Of a stretch of DNA of 64,000 bases, positions 18,098 to 28,700 are shown piece after piece. Position 1 is the first letter of the stretch. The number at the start of each line of letters is the position of its first letter. A program made the translations under genes and the position numbers. Source of the DNA: Pseudoalteromonas luteoviolacea (GTDB lineage: Bacteria > Pseudomonadota > Gammaproteobacteria > Enterobacterales > Alteromonadaceae). Location of the stretch: assembly GCF_000814765.1 (NCBI RefSeq), contig NZ_JWIC01000010.1:320001-384000 (forward strand), written 5' to 3'. The notes under the pieces are model-generated. The model did no database searches. It was not told where the DNA came from and was given only the letters and a program-made list of their open reading frames with translations.

Positions 18098-19150
18098 ATG
18101 AAGTACAGCCAATTAGGCCACTCACCATTAAAGGTTTCGCGAGTTTGTTTAGGAAGTATGACTTGGGGTTTGCAAAACAATCAGCATGATGCGGATGAAC
18201 AGATTAATTATGCTTTGAGTCAAGGTATTAATTTCATTGATACTGCCGAGATGTACGCAGTGCCTCCATCGCCTGATACCTACGGAAAAACCGAGCAAAT
18301 CATAGGTGACTGGTTAAAACGTCATGAAGAGAAAAGATCAGAAATTGTTTTAGCTACAAAAATAGCCGGAGCTGGGCTAAGTTGGGTGCGAGATGGTAAA
18401 CCCATAAACAAGCAAGCGGTAATCGAAGCTGTAGAACGCTCTCTCAAGCGATTAAATACAGATTATATTGATGTATACCAATTGCATTGGCCAAATAGAA
18501 CATCACCTCACTTTGGCAAGCATTGGCATGGTATGTTGGACCTTCATGCTGTAAGCAAAGCGCAACAACTAGAAGAAATGAGTGACATACTCGAAGGTTT
18601 AAAAATATGTTTAGACCAAGGTAAGATCCGCCATTGGGGACTGTCCAATGAAACACCTTGGGGCATCCATACCTACCTTAGCTTGTGTGAGCAGCATAAT
18701 ATTGAAAAGCCTGTATCCATTCAAAATGAGTTTAATTTACTGCACGAAAAGGATTGGCCGTATCTACTAGAAAACTGTGTCAATGAAGATATCGCTTATC
18801 TGCCTTGGTCACCCTTAGCTGGTGGATTGTTATCTGGGAAATATTTAGGCGGTGCTAGACCTGAAGGTAGTCGCTGGACACTCATGCAGCGCCATGGCCT
18901 TTTCAGAGACACGCAGTATTCACAACAAGCAACAGCCGCATATCAAGAAGTCGCGCATGAACACCACCTCTCTACCGCACAACTGGCGTTGGCATGGTGT
19001 GATCAAGTTGATGGGGTAACGTCTACAATTATTGGGGCGACGTCTATGGCACAATTAAAAGAAAATATCACTGCCTTTGATAAGCCACTGCCCCCAGAAG
19101 CGTTGGCAGAAATCGATACCATACTGAAAACTTACCCTGTGCCTTTCTAA
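18098..19150 (+). CDS. tas: NADP(H)-dependent aldo/keto reductase, Tas type
   Basis: Soluble reductase of the AKR superfamily. The 350 residues match E. coli Tas (346). The N-terminus MKYSQLGHSPLKVSRVCLG, the IDTAEMY motif carrying the catalytic aspartate and tyrosine, LATKI with the catalytic lysine, and VYQLHWPNR with the histidine form the tetrad. The end has the AKR NADP-binding region TIIGATSMAQLKEN. The ATG at 18098 follows AAGGAG at 18087; an upstream in-frame TTG at 18083 overlaps this site and is rejected. The natural substrate of Tas is unknown. The Nudix gene follows after 30 bp on the same strand. Confidence 0.9.
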   Translation: MKYSQLGHSPLKVSRVCLGSMTWGLQNNQHDADEQINYALSQGINFIDTAEMYAVPPSPDTYGKTEQIIGDWLKRHEEKRSEIVLATKIAGAGLSWVRDGKPINKQAVIEAVERSLKRLNTDYIDVYQLHWPNRTSPHFGKHWHGMLDLHAVSKAQQLEEMSDILEGLKICLDQGKIRHWGLSNETPWGIHTYLSLCEQHNIEKPVSIQNEFNLLHEKDWPYLLENCVNEDIAYLPWSPLAGGLLSGKYLGGARPEGSRWTLMQRHGLFRDTQYSQQATAAYQEVAHEHHLSTAQLALAWCDQVDGVTSTIIGATSMAQLKENITAFDKPLPPEALAEIDTILKTYPVPF

Positions 19151-19180
19151 GCGAAAGGCCTTCATTCCATGAGAATGTAA

Positions 19181-19747
19181 ATGTGGTACACTGCCAATTT
19201 GCATTCTTTATCAATACAACTATTTATGAAGCAACTCAATATTGAACCTGCTAAGCCACTGTCAGGTAGTCACTTTATCAGACATACCGCACGCGCTATC
19301 GTGACACGACAACAAGACATTTTACTGCTCTACACCGCAAGATATGACGACTATACACTTCCGGGCGGGGGTGTAGATGAAGGGGAAGAGATAGAAGTTG
19401 CCCTAGAAAGAGAGCTGTTGGAAGAGACAGGTGCAAAATCCATCACACACATAAAACCATTTGGTATTTATGAAGAGTTCCAGCGTTGGCACAAACCTGA
19501 GTTTGATAATGTACATATTATTTCACACTGTTTTGAAGTCGAGATTTGCGGTGCGTTCACAGCTCCTCAAATGGAGTCCTATGAACAAGCCAATGGCATG
19601 CGCCCTGTTTGGGTAAACATTCAAAAAGCCATTGCACATAACCGTGACACGCTGGCCAACAGTGATAAGAAAGGACAGTCTATTCAACGAGAACTAACCA
19701 TTTTAAAGACTGTTGCGACAGATATTATGGGCTTGAGCTGTGACTAA
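19181..19747 (+). CDS. Nudix hydrolase
   Basis: Nudix enzymes cleave nucleoside diphosphates linked to another group, with Mg2+. The Nudix box GGGVDEGEEIEVALERELLEE is visible at about residues 63-84, fitting GX5EX7REUXEEXGU with all catalytic glutamates. The 188 residues include about 30 N-terminal residues before the first strand. The ATG at 19181 has only a weak GAGA upstream; an ATG 45 bp later is also possible. It lies 30 bp after tas and may share its transcript. The substrate cannot be predicted. Confidence 0.85.
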   Translation: MWYTANLHSLSIQLFMKQLNIEPAKPLSGSHFIRHTARAIVTRQQDILLLYTARYDDYTLPGGGVDEGEEIEVALERELLEETGAKSITHIKPFGIYEEFQRWHKPEFDNVHIISHCFEVEICGAFTAPQMESYEQANGMRPVWVNIQKAIAHNRDTLANSDKKGQSIQRELTILKTVATDIMGLSCD

Positions 19748-20140
19748 ACAGACAAGTCTCAAAATAAGCGCACTGAATTCATTTACCCGAATAAATATAA
19801 ATAGTAACAGGACGAAATGCATAGTCCTGTTGCACAACAATCCAGGTATTAAACACATCGACTAGCGCCTTCTAATCTGGTGCAAAAAAGTCAACCGGTT
19901 GATACATCATCAAAACAGCCGATAACTCAGCCTATACCTCACTAACACCTTAGCCATACTACTCAAACACATGGGCACCGCTTAGGTATATATGTAATAT
20001 AAATGTAACAAAAAGTGCATCTTACGTTGCGATGTAAAAGTGGTTGGACAAATAATCTCAATAAATTTCTTCACAGATTGGTAATTTTAAAATTCTGTTC
20101 TAAGTTTTGTGATGGGAGTATCGAAGCTAAGGAGTAGACT
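19748..20140. other. Intergenic region before the chemoreceptor
   Basis: 393 bp without a credible gene. A perfect 8-bp inverted repeat (AACAGGAC / GTCCTGTT, 19806-19813 and 19824-19831) with a 10-nt loop follows the Nudix gene but has no T run. Promoter signals for the downstream gene are not obvious. Confidence 0.6.
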
Positions 20141-21982
20141 ATGACCATCCGTCACACTTTCATTTTACTTTCTTCTCTAGTCATGATCGCACTGTTTTGT
20201 ATGGTGGGCGTTTTGTGGTACGAAACAAGCCATATCGCCAATTTGGGACAGCGTCTGGCGACCAGCAAAGAAATTAGCAATGATCTGTTGATGCTCAGAC
20301 GTCATGAAAAAGACTTTTTACTTCGCAAACAACAAAAATATATCGACAAGTTTGATACACGCATCAAACTCATGAGGCAGAACATATTACAATTAAGCGC
20401 CGAGCTTCCCACAGATCTGCAACAGGCGCTGATTGTTGCCGAAAAAGACTTAAGTAACTATGAGTTAAATTTACGTAATTTAGTTGCGCTGGACAAAAAA
20501 ATTGGCTTAACCCCCAATCAAGGGTTGCGCGGAGAGTTCAACCAGGCAGAAATTGCATTGCATGAGTCACTCACCAATATTGGCGATATTACCGCCATGA
20601 GTAAAGCATTGAGGCTAGTGCTCCTTGAAAATGATTTCCAGACCAATTTAAACATGTCGACTAAAAATGAAGTGACAGAGCAACTCGCGGTCATGAAAGT
20701 CTATTTCAATGACCAATTTAGTGGCGGACAAAATGATCTCACCCTATTTGAGAGTACCGCACGTGCACTCACAAATGCACTTGTAGAACGAGGGTTAGAT
20801 GCCAGTTCTGGCTTAAGAGGCGAGCTAAGAAGCAGTATCCATAAAGTTGAAGGGACCGTAAACCAACTTTCCACAGATATAGACCAAGGGATCCAACATG
20901 AACTTATTCATGCCAAAAACCAAGGCATGATACTCGCCGGTATACTGACTGTGATCATTGCCGGCTTACTCCTTTGGAAAGGTGCCCACATTGTTCAGAG
21001 GCTCAAAATTGCCAATGCCAATATGGCGACGATAAGTCATGGTGAAGGTGACTTGACTCACCATATTGAGCTGACTGGTCGTGATGAGGTCACCGAATTT
21101 GCAGGCTCCGTTAATCAATTTATAGATACAACCGCGGATATCGTTCGAGAGATAAAACATACTGGGGAAACCGTAGAGAGCGGTGCTCATCAGTCCGTGG
21201 AAGTGACGAAACGTTCACAGCAAGCCATTGAAGAGCAAAAAAATAATACACACGCCGTTAAAGTAGCTGTGAGTGAGTTAGTGCAGGCGGTGTCATTAAT
21301 TGCCGAGAACAGTGTCGCTGTGCAAAATAATGTCAACGAAGCAGATGAAAATATGGCGCGTGGCTCTGAGATCATGCACAAAGCCCATCACAATATGTCT
21401 GAGTTGACAGGGCATATCAATGAAAACAGTCAACTGATGCAACAACTGTCCTCAGCCAGCAGTGAGATTGAGAGTGTCACGTCTGTTATACGGGGCATTA
21501 CTGAGCAAACGAACTTACTTGCACTCAATGCTGCTATCGAAGCCGCCCGCGCCGGAGAAAGCGGCAGAGGATTCGCCGTGGTTGCAGATGAAGTGCGTAC
21601 GCTGGCTAAACGCACTCAGAACTCCACCGTTGAGATAGAACGTATGATCCATGGCCTTCAGAGCTTAGTTCACGACTCAGAGCAAGCAATGCAAACCAGC
21701 TTGTCGCTGAGTGAGCAGATGTACGAAGGGATCACAGATGCACAACAAAGTATGGATGATAACAAACAAGCCATGGACAAAATCCGCGATATGGTTATTC
21801 AAATCGCAGGAGCAACGGAAGAGCAAATGGCAACAGTACAAGGGGTGGAAAATGCTGCTGCCAACATTTCAGTATCGGCAGAGCAGCTCTATGTCGACTC
21901 CTGCCAAAACTGTAAGAACTGTGAGGCGCTTGAATTTGATGCACATAAAATGCAAGAAGATGTCTCTCGATTTAAAGTATAA
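20141..21982 (+). CDS. Methyl-accepting chemotaxis protein with HBM-like sensor and Cys-rich tail
   Basis: A 613-residue chemoreceptor. A membrane helix at about 7-28 is followed by a helical periplasmic sensor. The sensor begins LMLRRHEKDFLLRKQQKYI (about 49-67), the style of helical bimodular (HBM) domains. A second helix is at 262-280, then a HAMP domain to about 340. The signalling hairpin tip is at about 451-500 (EQTNLLALNAAIEAARAGE). Near the C-terminus is C588-x2-C591-x2-C594, unusual for the family. There is no CheR-binding pentapeptide. GGAG precedes the ATG at 20141. It probably feeds the CheA/CheW array; the ligand is unknown. Confidence 0.92.
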   Translation: MTIRHTFILLSSLVMIALFCMVGVLWYETSHIANLGQRLATSKEISNDLLMLRRHEKDFLLRKQQKYIDKFDTRIKLMRQNILQLSAELPTDLQQALIVAEKDLSNYELNLRNLVALDKKIGLTPNQGLRGEFNQAEIALHESLTNIGDITAMSKALRLVLLENDFQTNLNMSTKNEVTEQLAVMKVYFNDQFSGGQNDLTLFESTARALTNALVERGLDASSGLRGELRSSIHKVEGTVNQLSTDIDQGIQHELIHAKNQGMILAGILTVIIAGLLLWKGAHIVQRLKIANANMATISHGEGDLTHHIELTGRDEVTEFAGSVNQFIDTTADIVREIKHTGETVESGAHQSVEVTKRSQQAIEEQKNNTHAVKVAVSELVQAVSLIAENSVAVQNNVNEADENMARGSEIMHKAHHNMSELTGHINENSQLMQQLSSASSEIESVTSVIRGITEQTNLLALNAAIEAARAGESGRGFAVVADEVRTLAKRTQNSTVEIERMIHGLQSLVHDSEQAMQTSLSLSEQMYEGITDAQQSMDDNKQAMDKIRDMVIQIAGATEEQMATVQGVENAAANISVSAEQLYVDSCQNCKNCEALEFDAHKMQEDVSRFKV

Positions 21983-22001
21983 ACATACGGCCCTTTTACC
22001 A

Positions 22002-22034
22002 ACAGGCACTTTTGTATTGGCAAAAAGTGCCTGT
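22002..22034 (+). terminator. Hairpin after the chemoreceptor gene
   Basis: A perfect 12-bp repeat (ACAGGCACTTTT / AAAAGTGCCTGT) with a 9-nt loop lies 19 bp after the stop. There is no T run after it on either strand, so it may be a terminator or an RNA-stabilising hairpin. Confidence 0.5.
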
Positions 22035-22132
22035 GAGATCAAAGTTATTCTCTAATCTGCTCAAATTCCAATGTAAACATGTTACAGTCTGTGCAAGCAG
22101 CTAGCTTGATATAAGTAACCAAAGGAGTAGGC

Positions 22133-24811
22133 ATGAGTGTTAAACGTATAGGTCAGTTTTTTAACCCCAAATCTGTCGCGGTCATCGGTGCCTCTAATAA
22201 TCCGAATCGAGCTGGCAATGTGGTGATGAGAAACTTACTACAAGGCGGTTTCAAAGGCCCCATTATGCCTGTCACACCCAAATATACCGCTGTCAATGGC
22301 GTATTAGCCTACCAAGATATTGAACACTTACCCTGCACCCCAGATCTGGCCATTATATGCACCAATAAAAAGACACTTTGTCAGCTTATACAAGAACTCG
22401 GGTCACTCGGCTGCAAGCACGCAATTGTCGTTGCAGCAGGATTAAATAATGCGGAGAAACAAGCACTCAATCAATGTGCACAGCAAGCGGAAGTCACCTT
22501 GTTAGGGAGCAATAGTTTAGGGCTTATTTTGCCGCACATAGGCCTCAATGCAAGCTTCTCACACACCATTGCCAAACCTGGTAAATTAGCGTTTTTGTCG
22601 CAATCCGCTGCTGTATGTTCCACGATATTAGACTGGGCACAAAATAAGCATATAGGATTTTCACACTTTGTTTCTGTCGGTGATTGTCTAGACATCGACT
22701 TTGACGAGCTGCTCGATTATTTAGCTCGAGATAGCAAAACATCCGCCATCTTACTCTATATCGATAACATTAAAGATGTCAGACGATTTATATCAGCAGC
22801 CCGCGCTGCAGCGTTTAGTAAACCGGTGATCGCCATAAAAACAGGTCGAACCGTTGCAGGCGCCCGCGCTGCATACCACCATACTGGCGGTAAAACATCT
22901 GATGATGCTGTCTATGATGCAATGTTTCAGCGTGCTGGTATGCTGAGAGTGAATGATTTAAGAGAGTTATTTGCTGCAACGCAAACTTTGGCACTGCACC
23001 CAAAACTTCTCAAAGTAGAGCACCTGACGATTCTAACCAATGGGGGTGGTCCGGGCATTATGGCCGTAGATACACTCTTAATGCGCTCGGGCAAGCTCGC
23101 GCAATTGAGTGATAAAACCATTGCCGCGTTAAATGACATCGTTCCGCAATCGTCACAAACCGACAATCCGGTAGACATCTTTGGGGACTCATCACCCGAA
23201 CGATATCAGCGAGCTTTAGAGGTGCTATTAAAAGCCGATGAAGTTAAAAACCTGCTCATCATCCACACTCCTTCAGCGCTGGCACCGAGCTCCGCTTATG
23301 CCAAAATCATTGCTCAGACATTAGATAAGATTCCTAAAATGGCACGACCTTTCGTCATGACCAATTTTATGGGTGAAGAAGCCGCGCGATCAGCACGAGA
23401 TATTTGCGTACTGAGCAATATCCCAACCTATAGAACGCCTGAAGGGGCTGTCAGTGCATTTATGCACTTAATTACTTATCGTCGTAACCAAAAGCATTTA
23501 ACTCAGACACCTGAGTCTATCATTCAAGATGAATTAATAAACAGCAGTGCAGCAAAACAGCAAATCGGCACCTTTTTACGTGCGGGGCATAAATACCTAT
23601 CGACCCACTCTGCCAGTCAGATCCTTGCATGTTATGGTATAGACTGTATTAAAACTGAAGTCGCACTCACACCCAGTGAAGCCAAGGAACAGGCAGAAGC
23701 AATTGGTTTTCCTGTTGCGTTGAAATTAATCAGTGCCGCCATCCCGTCAAAATCAGAAGTCGGTGGTGTCGTACTCAACCTTAATGATGGAAATGAAGTT
23801 GAGCAAACGGCTTTTTCTATGTTACTGCGAATTAAAAAGTCCTACCCAGATGCAGAAATAGAAGGATTTTCTCTGCAAAAAATGGCTTCTCGAGCAGGCA
23901 CTCAAGAATTGCGTATTGCAATTAAAACGGAGCCCGATGTTGGACCTGTCATTTTATTAGGTGAAGCCGGTACTGGGTTAAACTTTTCCCAAGCCGCCGT
24001 AGCCTTACCACCTCTAAACATGAACTTGGCCAAGTATTTAATTGCCGCAGCTCATGACAAGGGCGTGTTAAAAGAACGTACACTGCCTGATAAGGTAGAT
24101 AAATATCGTTTATGTGCACTCCTTACGCGAGTTTCTCAAATGGTTATCGAGCAACCCGATATTCATAGCCTAGAGCTTAACCCTATTCTAGCAAGCTCTG
24201 GACAATTCTTAGTGTTAGATGCTCAAATTGGTCTGTCTCCATACCAGCCTAAAGCACACCGTAAACGTTTGGCCATTAAGCCTTACCCAAAAGAGCTGGA
24301 ACGCGCAATCACACTCAAAAACGGCCAACAAGTGACTTTAAGGCCAATTAGACCTGAAGATGAACGAAACCATCAAGAGTTTGACCAATCACTCACCAAA
24401 GAAGATCGGTATAAGCGCTTCTTTGGTCAACTTCCCCAGTTCACGCATGATCAATTAGCCAAAATGACGCAAATTGATTACGATCGTGAAATGGCATTTA
24501 TTATCAGTGAACGCCATAAAAGCGCATACCGAACGTTAGGGGTTTCACGCGTACTAATGGATCCAGATAATACACAGGCAGAATTTTCGGTCATTGTCCG
24601 ATCAGACTCTCAAGGCTTGGGGCTAGGAAAAATCTTAATGAGTGCAGCGATTGATTACTGCCGAGAAAAAGGAGTGAATACCATTGAAGGCATTACCTTA
24701 TTTGAAAACACTGGCATGATAAATCTAGCGAAACATCTAGGCTTTGATGTAAAACGAGATTTCGAAGAAGGGGCTGCCATTATGACCATGCCACTTCAAA
24801 ATACGCATTGA
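22133..24811 (+). CDS. patZ: Protein lysine acetyltransferase (acyl-CoA synthetase-like / GNAT fusion, PatZ type)
   Basis: An 892-residue protein of the same build and length as E. coli PatZ/YfiQ (886). The N-terminal CoA-binding domain starts KSVAVIGASNNPNRAGNVV. A succinyl-CoA ligase-like domain follows, with the conserved HHTGG near 250. An ATP-grasp domain covers about 480-710. A GNAT acetyltransferase domain begins near 722 (TLRPIRPEDE). Known members acetylate metabolic enzymes such as acetyl-CoA synthetase. AAGGAG lies 7 bp before the ATG at 22133. The ion-channel gene follows after 13 bp and is probably co-transcribed. Confidence 0.92.
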   Translation: MSVKRIGQFFNPKSVAVIGASNNPNRAGNVVMRNLLQGGFKGPIMPVTPKYTAVNGVLAYQDIEHLPCTPDLAIICTNKKTLCQLIQELGSLGCKHAIVVAAGLNNAEKQALNQCAQQAEVTLLGSNSLGLILPHIGLNASFSHTIAKPGKLAFLSQSAAVCSTILDWAQNKHIGFSHFVSVGDCLDIDFDELLDYLARDSKTSAILLYIDNIKDVRRFISAARAAAFSKPVIAIKTGRTVAGARAAYHHTGGKTSDDAVYDAMFQRAGMLRVNDLRELFAATQTLALHPKLLKVEHLTILTNGGGPGIMAVDTLLMRSGKLAQLSDKTIAALNDIVPQSSQTDNPVDIFGDSSPERYQRALEVLLKADEVKNLLIIHTPSALAPSSAYAKIIAQTLDKIPKMARPFVMTNFMGEEAARSARDICVLSNIPTYRTPEGAVSAFMHLITYRRNQKHLTQTPESIIQDELINSSAAKQQIGTFLRAGHKYLSTHSASQILACYGIDCIKTEVALTPSEAKEQAEAIGFPVALKLISAAIPSKSEVGGVVLNLNDGNEVEQTAFSMLLRIKKSYPDAEIEGFSLQKMASRAGTQELRIAIKTEPDVGPVILLGEAGTGLNFSQAAVALPPLNMNLAKYLIAAAHDKGVLKERTLPDKVDKYRLCALLTRVSQMVIEQPDIHSLELNPILASSGQFLVLDAQIGLSPYQPKAHRKRLAIKPYPKELERAITLKNGQQVTLRPIRPEDERNHQEFDQSLTKEDRYKRFFGQLPQFTHDQLAKMTQIDYDREMAFIISERHKSAYRTLGVSRVLMDPDNTQAEFSVIVRSDSQGLGLGKILMSAAIDYCREKGVNTIEGITLFENTGMINLAKHLGFDVKRDFEEGAAIMTMPLQNTH

Positions 24812-24824
24812 TAGCACGTATATT

Positions 24825-25772
24825 ATGAGCTTAACGCTAAGACAAAAAGTAGCCGCCATTTTAGAAGGCAGCGGTAAATATCGAAAAGTAGCACACAGTT
24901 TAGATATCTTTTTAATTGCTTTAATTGTATTTAATGTCGTTGCGATTGTTTTAGAATCTGTTCCGACATTAACACAGCAGTACTACCAGACCTTTTTTTA
25001 TATTGAAGTCATCTCCGTAGGCATATTTTGTATTGAGTATTTGCTTCGCCTTTGGTGTTGTGTTGATAAGCTGAATTTTAAAGACAAATCTAAAAGCAAC
25101 TTCTACATTCGCTTAAAGTACATTCGCTCCCCACTCGCTGTTATCGACTTAATCGCCATTTTACCCACACTGCTGATGGTATTTTTTACATTCGACCTGA
25201 GATTTTTGCGCGTAGTGCGTCTGATGCGTATCTTTAAGCTCACCCGATACTCACGAGCAATGCAACTTCTATTAGCCGCCTTTAAAGAAGAAGCCAGCTC
25301 ATTGATGGCTGCTTTTTTTATTATGTCTTTGGTCTTAATCGTTGCATCTTGTGGCATTTATCTTATTGAGCATGATGTGCAACCGGATAAATTTGGTTCT
25401 ATCCCTGCTGCTATGTGGTGGGCCATGGCCACTTTAACAACAGTCGGTTATGGCGATGTTGTGCCAATCACTCCGCTCGGGCGGTTTTTTGGGGGGGTGA
25501 TCACTTTGCTGAGCATGGGTATGGTGGCAATCCCAACTGGATTATTGGCATCCAGCTTTGCAGATCAACTTCGCAAACGTAGAGACGCATTTCATGAAGC
25601 GGTGCATCACGCTTTGGTCGATGGCGAGTTGGATGAGAACGAAGCTGAGCACCTTGAAGCGCTTAGGATAGAGCTTGGTCTAAGTGCGACAGAGGCCAAT
25701 CAAGCGATTAAGCTGATGACCTCTGAGCGAGCACAAAGCCTTTATTGCCGACACTGCGGGGAAAAGCTCTAG
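24825..25772 (+). CDS. Voltage-gated potassium channel-like ion transporter
   Basis: A 315-residue inner-membrane channel of the six-helix Kv type. Hydrophobic helices S1-S3 lead to an arginine-rich S4 (FLRVVRLMRIFKLTRYSR), then S5, the pore loop with the potassium filter TTVGYGDVV, and S6. After S6 is a helical cytoplasmic tail. It ends YCRHCGEKL, a CxxC that looks like half a zinc ribbon. The gene is 13 bp after patZ. Its TAG stop interlocks with the stop of the convergent EAL gene in a CTAG tetramer. Potassium selectivity is inferred from the filter; physiological role unknown. Confidence 0.9.
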   Translation: MSLTLRQKVAAILEGSGKYRKVAHSLDIFLIALIVFNVVAIVLESVPTLTQQYYQTFFYIEVISVGIFCIEYLLRLWCCVDKLNFKDKSKSNFYIRLKYIRSPLAVIDLIAILPTLLMVFFTFDLRFLRVVRLMRIFKLTRYSRAMQLLLAAFKEEASSLMAAFFIMSLVLIVASCGIYLIEHDVQPDKFGSIPAAMWWAMATLTTVGYGDVVPITPLGRFFGGVITLLSMGMVAIPTGLLASSFADQLRKRRDAFHEAVHHALVDGELDENEAEHLEALRIELGLSATEANQAIKLMTSERAQSLYCRHCGEKL

Positions 25773-28700
25773 CTTTTAAACATATCTTCCCAAGTATTGG
25801 CCATAAGATGAGCAATCATATCACCAGGTAAAGGTGGACTAAACAAATAGCCTTGAAAACGCTCACAACCAAGCATGCGTAAAAACCTCAGCTGCTCTAT
25901 ATTTTCCACACCCTGAGCGATGCATAACTTGCCTAAACTATGCGCTAATGACAATGTTGAGTGAATAATGCTTTCATGATCTTTATTTTTACCAATATCA
26001 ACGATGAAGCCTTCATCTATTTTTAATGTCGTCACTGGGAATTGCGTCAGATACATCAGAGAAGAATATCCAGTCCCAAAGTCATCCATGAACACACGGC
26101 AACCCAGCGAGTTTAAAGCGTGCATTCGCGCAATAGACTGAGTCACATTGTGCATAATCACGGACTCTGATATTTCAAATACAAGACAACTCGCGGGTAG
26201 GTTGGTTTTTTTCAGTGTCGACTGTATACCTTCTACTAGACCTTCGAAATGCAAGACGTGCGCCGACAGGTTCACTGAAATATATAAATCAGGCCAAGTT
26301 AAATGCCATACCTTCAGTTCAATTAACGCCCGCTCAATTGTTTGTAAAACGACTTCAATACCAAGTCCCGTTTTTTCAGCTGCTTTTGCAAATTCATCCG
26401 CGCTAACAAGTGGATCATCAGGCCACTTCAGAATCACTTCAAACCCTTCAATATGCTCTCGAGTGGCATTTAATATTGGCTGATAATAATTGTACAGTAG
26501 CTCTTCGTTATACACGGCGGTGAGGCGACGCTCAATCTCAATATTGCGTTTTACCTGCTGATTAATATCGTGATGGTAAAACTGGTAGTGGCTCTTTGTG
26601 CTTTTCTTAGCATGGCTCAGCGCAATTTGTGCAGCTTGATTTAGCTCAAACGCGTCGCTAGCATCATCCGGATACAGTGAAATCCCCACATGGACATCAA
26701 CATGCACATCTTGTTCATGCACTCGCATACCATCTTCAAAACGTGCGATTAAACAATGGATATATCGAGTCACAGCATCCACATTTTCGAGGTGTTCCAT
26801 CAAGATATAAAAATCTCGTTCTTGACCAATCGCCAAGCTATCAACTTCTCTGAAGCAACACTGCAATGTTTTAGCCCCTTGACGTATTACAGCTAAGACA
26901 AAATCATCGCCAAAGGTATCTGCCAGCCGCTGTAAACGGCCAAACTTAATCGCCAAAATAGCCAAGGATTGCTCATTTTCTTCGCACTGTTCAATGCCAT
27001 GCTGCACTCTATCCATAAACAGCACTTTATTTGGTAACTTGGTCAATGCATCATAATTGGCGAGTTGATAAAGCTCTTTCTCAGTGCGCTTTTGCTTGCT
27101 GATGTCCGTCAACACAATGATATAGTTTTGCCCATGCGTCGCCGTCACTTTAACCAACACGTGTCTCACTTCACCGCTGGGTAAACGTAGAACCTCTTCC
27201 GCACTATGATACTCCCCTTCAGCTAACTTGCTCATGGTGCGAAGGTAATGCATTCGAACGTGGCGCTCTAGCCCCAAACTCACGCTGGTACTCGAGAGCG
27301 GATTTGCTTCAACTGCAAACGCATCCTGCAATGCTTTGTTGCACGCCAAGATCCGAAAACGTCTATCAAATATCATAACCCAATCACGCGTTTGTTCGAA
27401 TGCCTCCCCAAACAGGGCTGCCCGCTCTTCGAACACACGCTCCCTGGTCAAGTTGGTATAAGTACCCGCTACGCGCATTGGTATCGCCTCTCGCCAAGCC
27501 ATCACCTTACCGTAGTCTTTATACCATCGCCATTGGCCCACTCTATTGCGTAATCGATACGTACAATCAATATATCCTTTTGCGGTGGAGACAAACTCCA
27601 ACCACTCTATACGAAATAATGCGCGGTCTTGCGGGTGGATCAGTTCTAAGTAGTCATCTAAATTAATGTACTCATTTTTATAGCCAAGCTCATTCACCAA
27701 CCTTGGTTGATAGACTAAATTGGAACCAGACTGCCAATCCCAAACACCTGAATTACTGCCTTCGAGGGCCATTTTAAGTCGCGTTTCACTATTTCGCGTC
27801 TCCTTGTGCGCTTCCATCAATAATTGTGCGACTTTATTTTTTCGATGAACCCAAAGCGCAAATAGCGCACTGGCTAAAACGAGATAGCATGCCAAAGCTA
27901 AAGGCGAGCGCCAAATGGGGTATTTGACGCGAATATTAAGCTCTGCAGGCTGAGTATAGTCCCCTGTCAGCGGATCTTTTGCCCATACTTTTAAGCGATA
28001 GTGGCCAGGGTTAAGTTTTGGAAATACGACTCGATTACTATTTCGACTCAGTATTCTCTGTTCACCTGAGAGTTGATATTCATAAACAATGCGCTCTTGC
28101 GCAGTAAATGCCATCGCAGAAAATGACACCTCCAAGCCTATATCGTCGTGATTAAGCTCTATTGAGGAGAATGATTTGAGTCCGGCGGGTTTAAGATCTC
28201 TAGACATTAAATCTACATTGGTGATATTAACACGTGTTAGTAACGGTCTGTTTGGCCTGTTAACCTCGGGATCAAATATGGTGATCCCCTGTAATGACCC
28301 ATAAGCAATATGGCCGTTTTCTAATTTTACAGACGACCCACTATTAAATTCATTGCTCATCAAACCGTCATTTATGGTAAACCCTTGTAGGTGAAAGTTA
28401 TCTGGATCCAACCGCCATATGCCTTGATGAGATGACATCCAGATCATGCCCGCGTTATCCTGCTGCATTTCATACAAGATAAAATTAGTAACGGATAAAG
28501 AATCTGTAGGTAACGGCAAAGGGTTATATCCATCAGCAGTTAGTCGTACCAATCCATGGGTCGCAAAAGACAGCCACAACACGTTATTTTTATCTATGGT
28601 ATAACTCAGCAAGTCTACCGCTGATTGCTTATGTGCTTTGGGTACTTGGTAAATCTGCGTTAATTGTTGTCTTGGCCGATCATATCTAAATAAACGGCCT

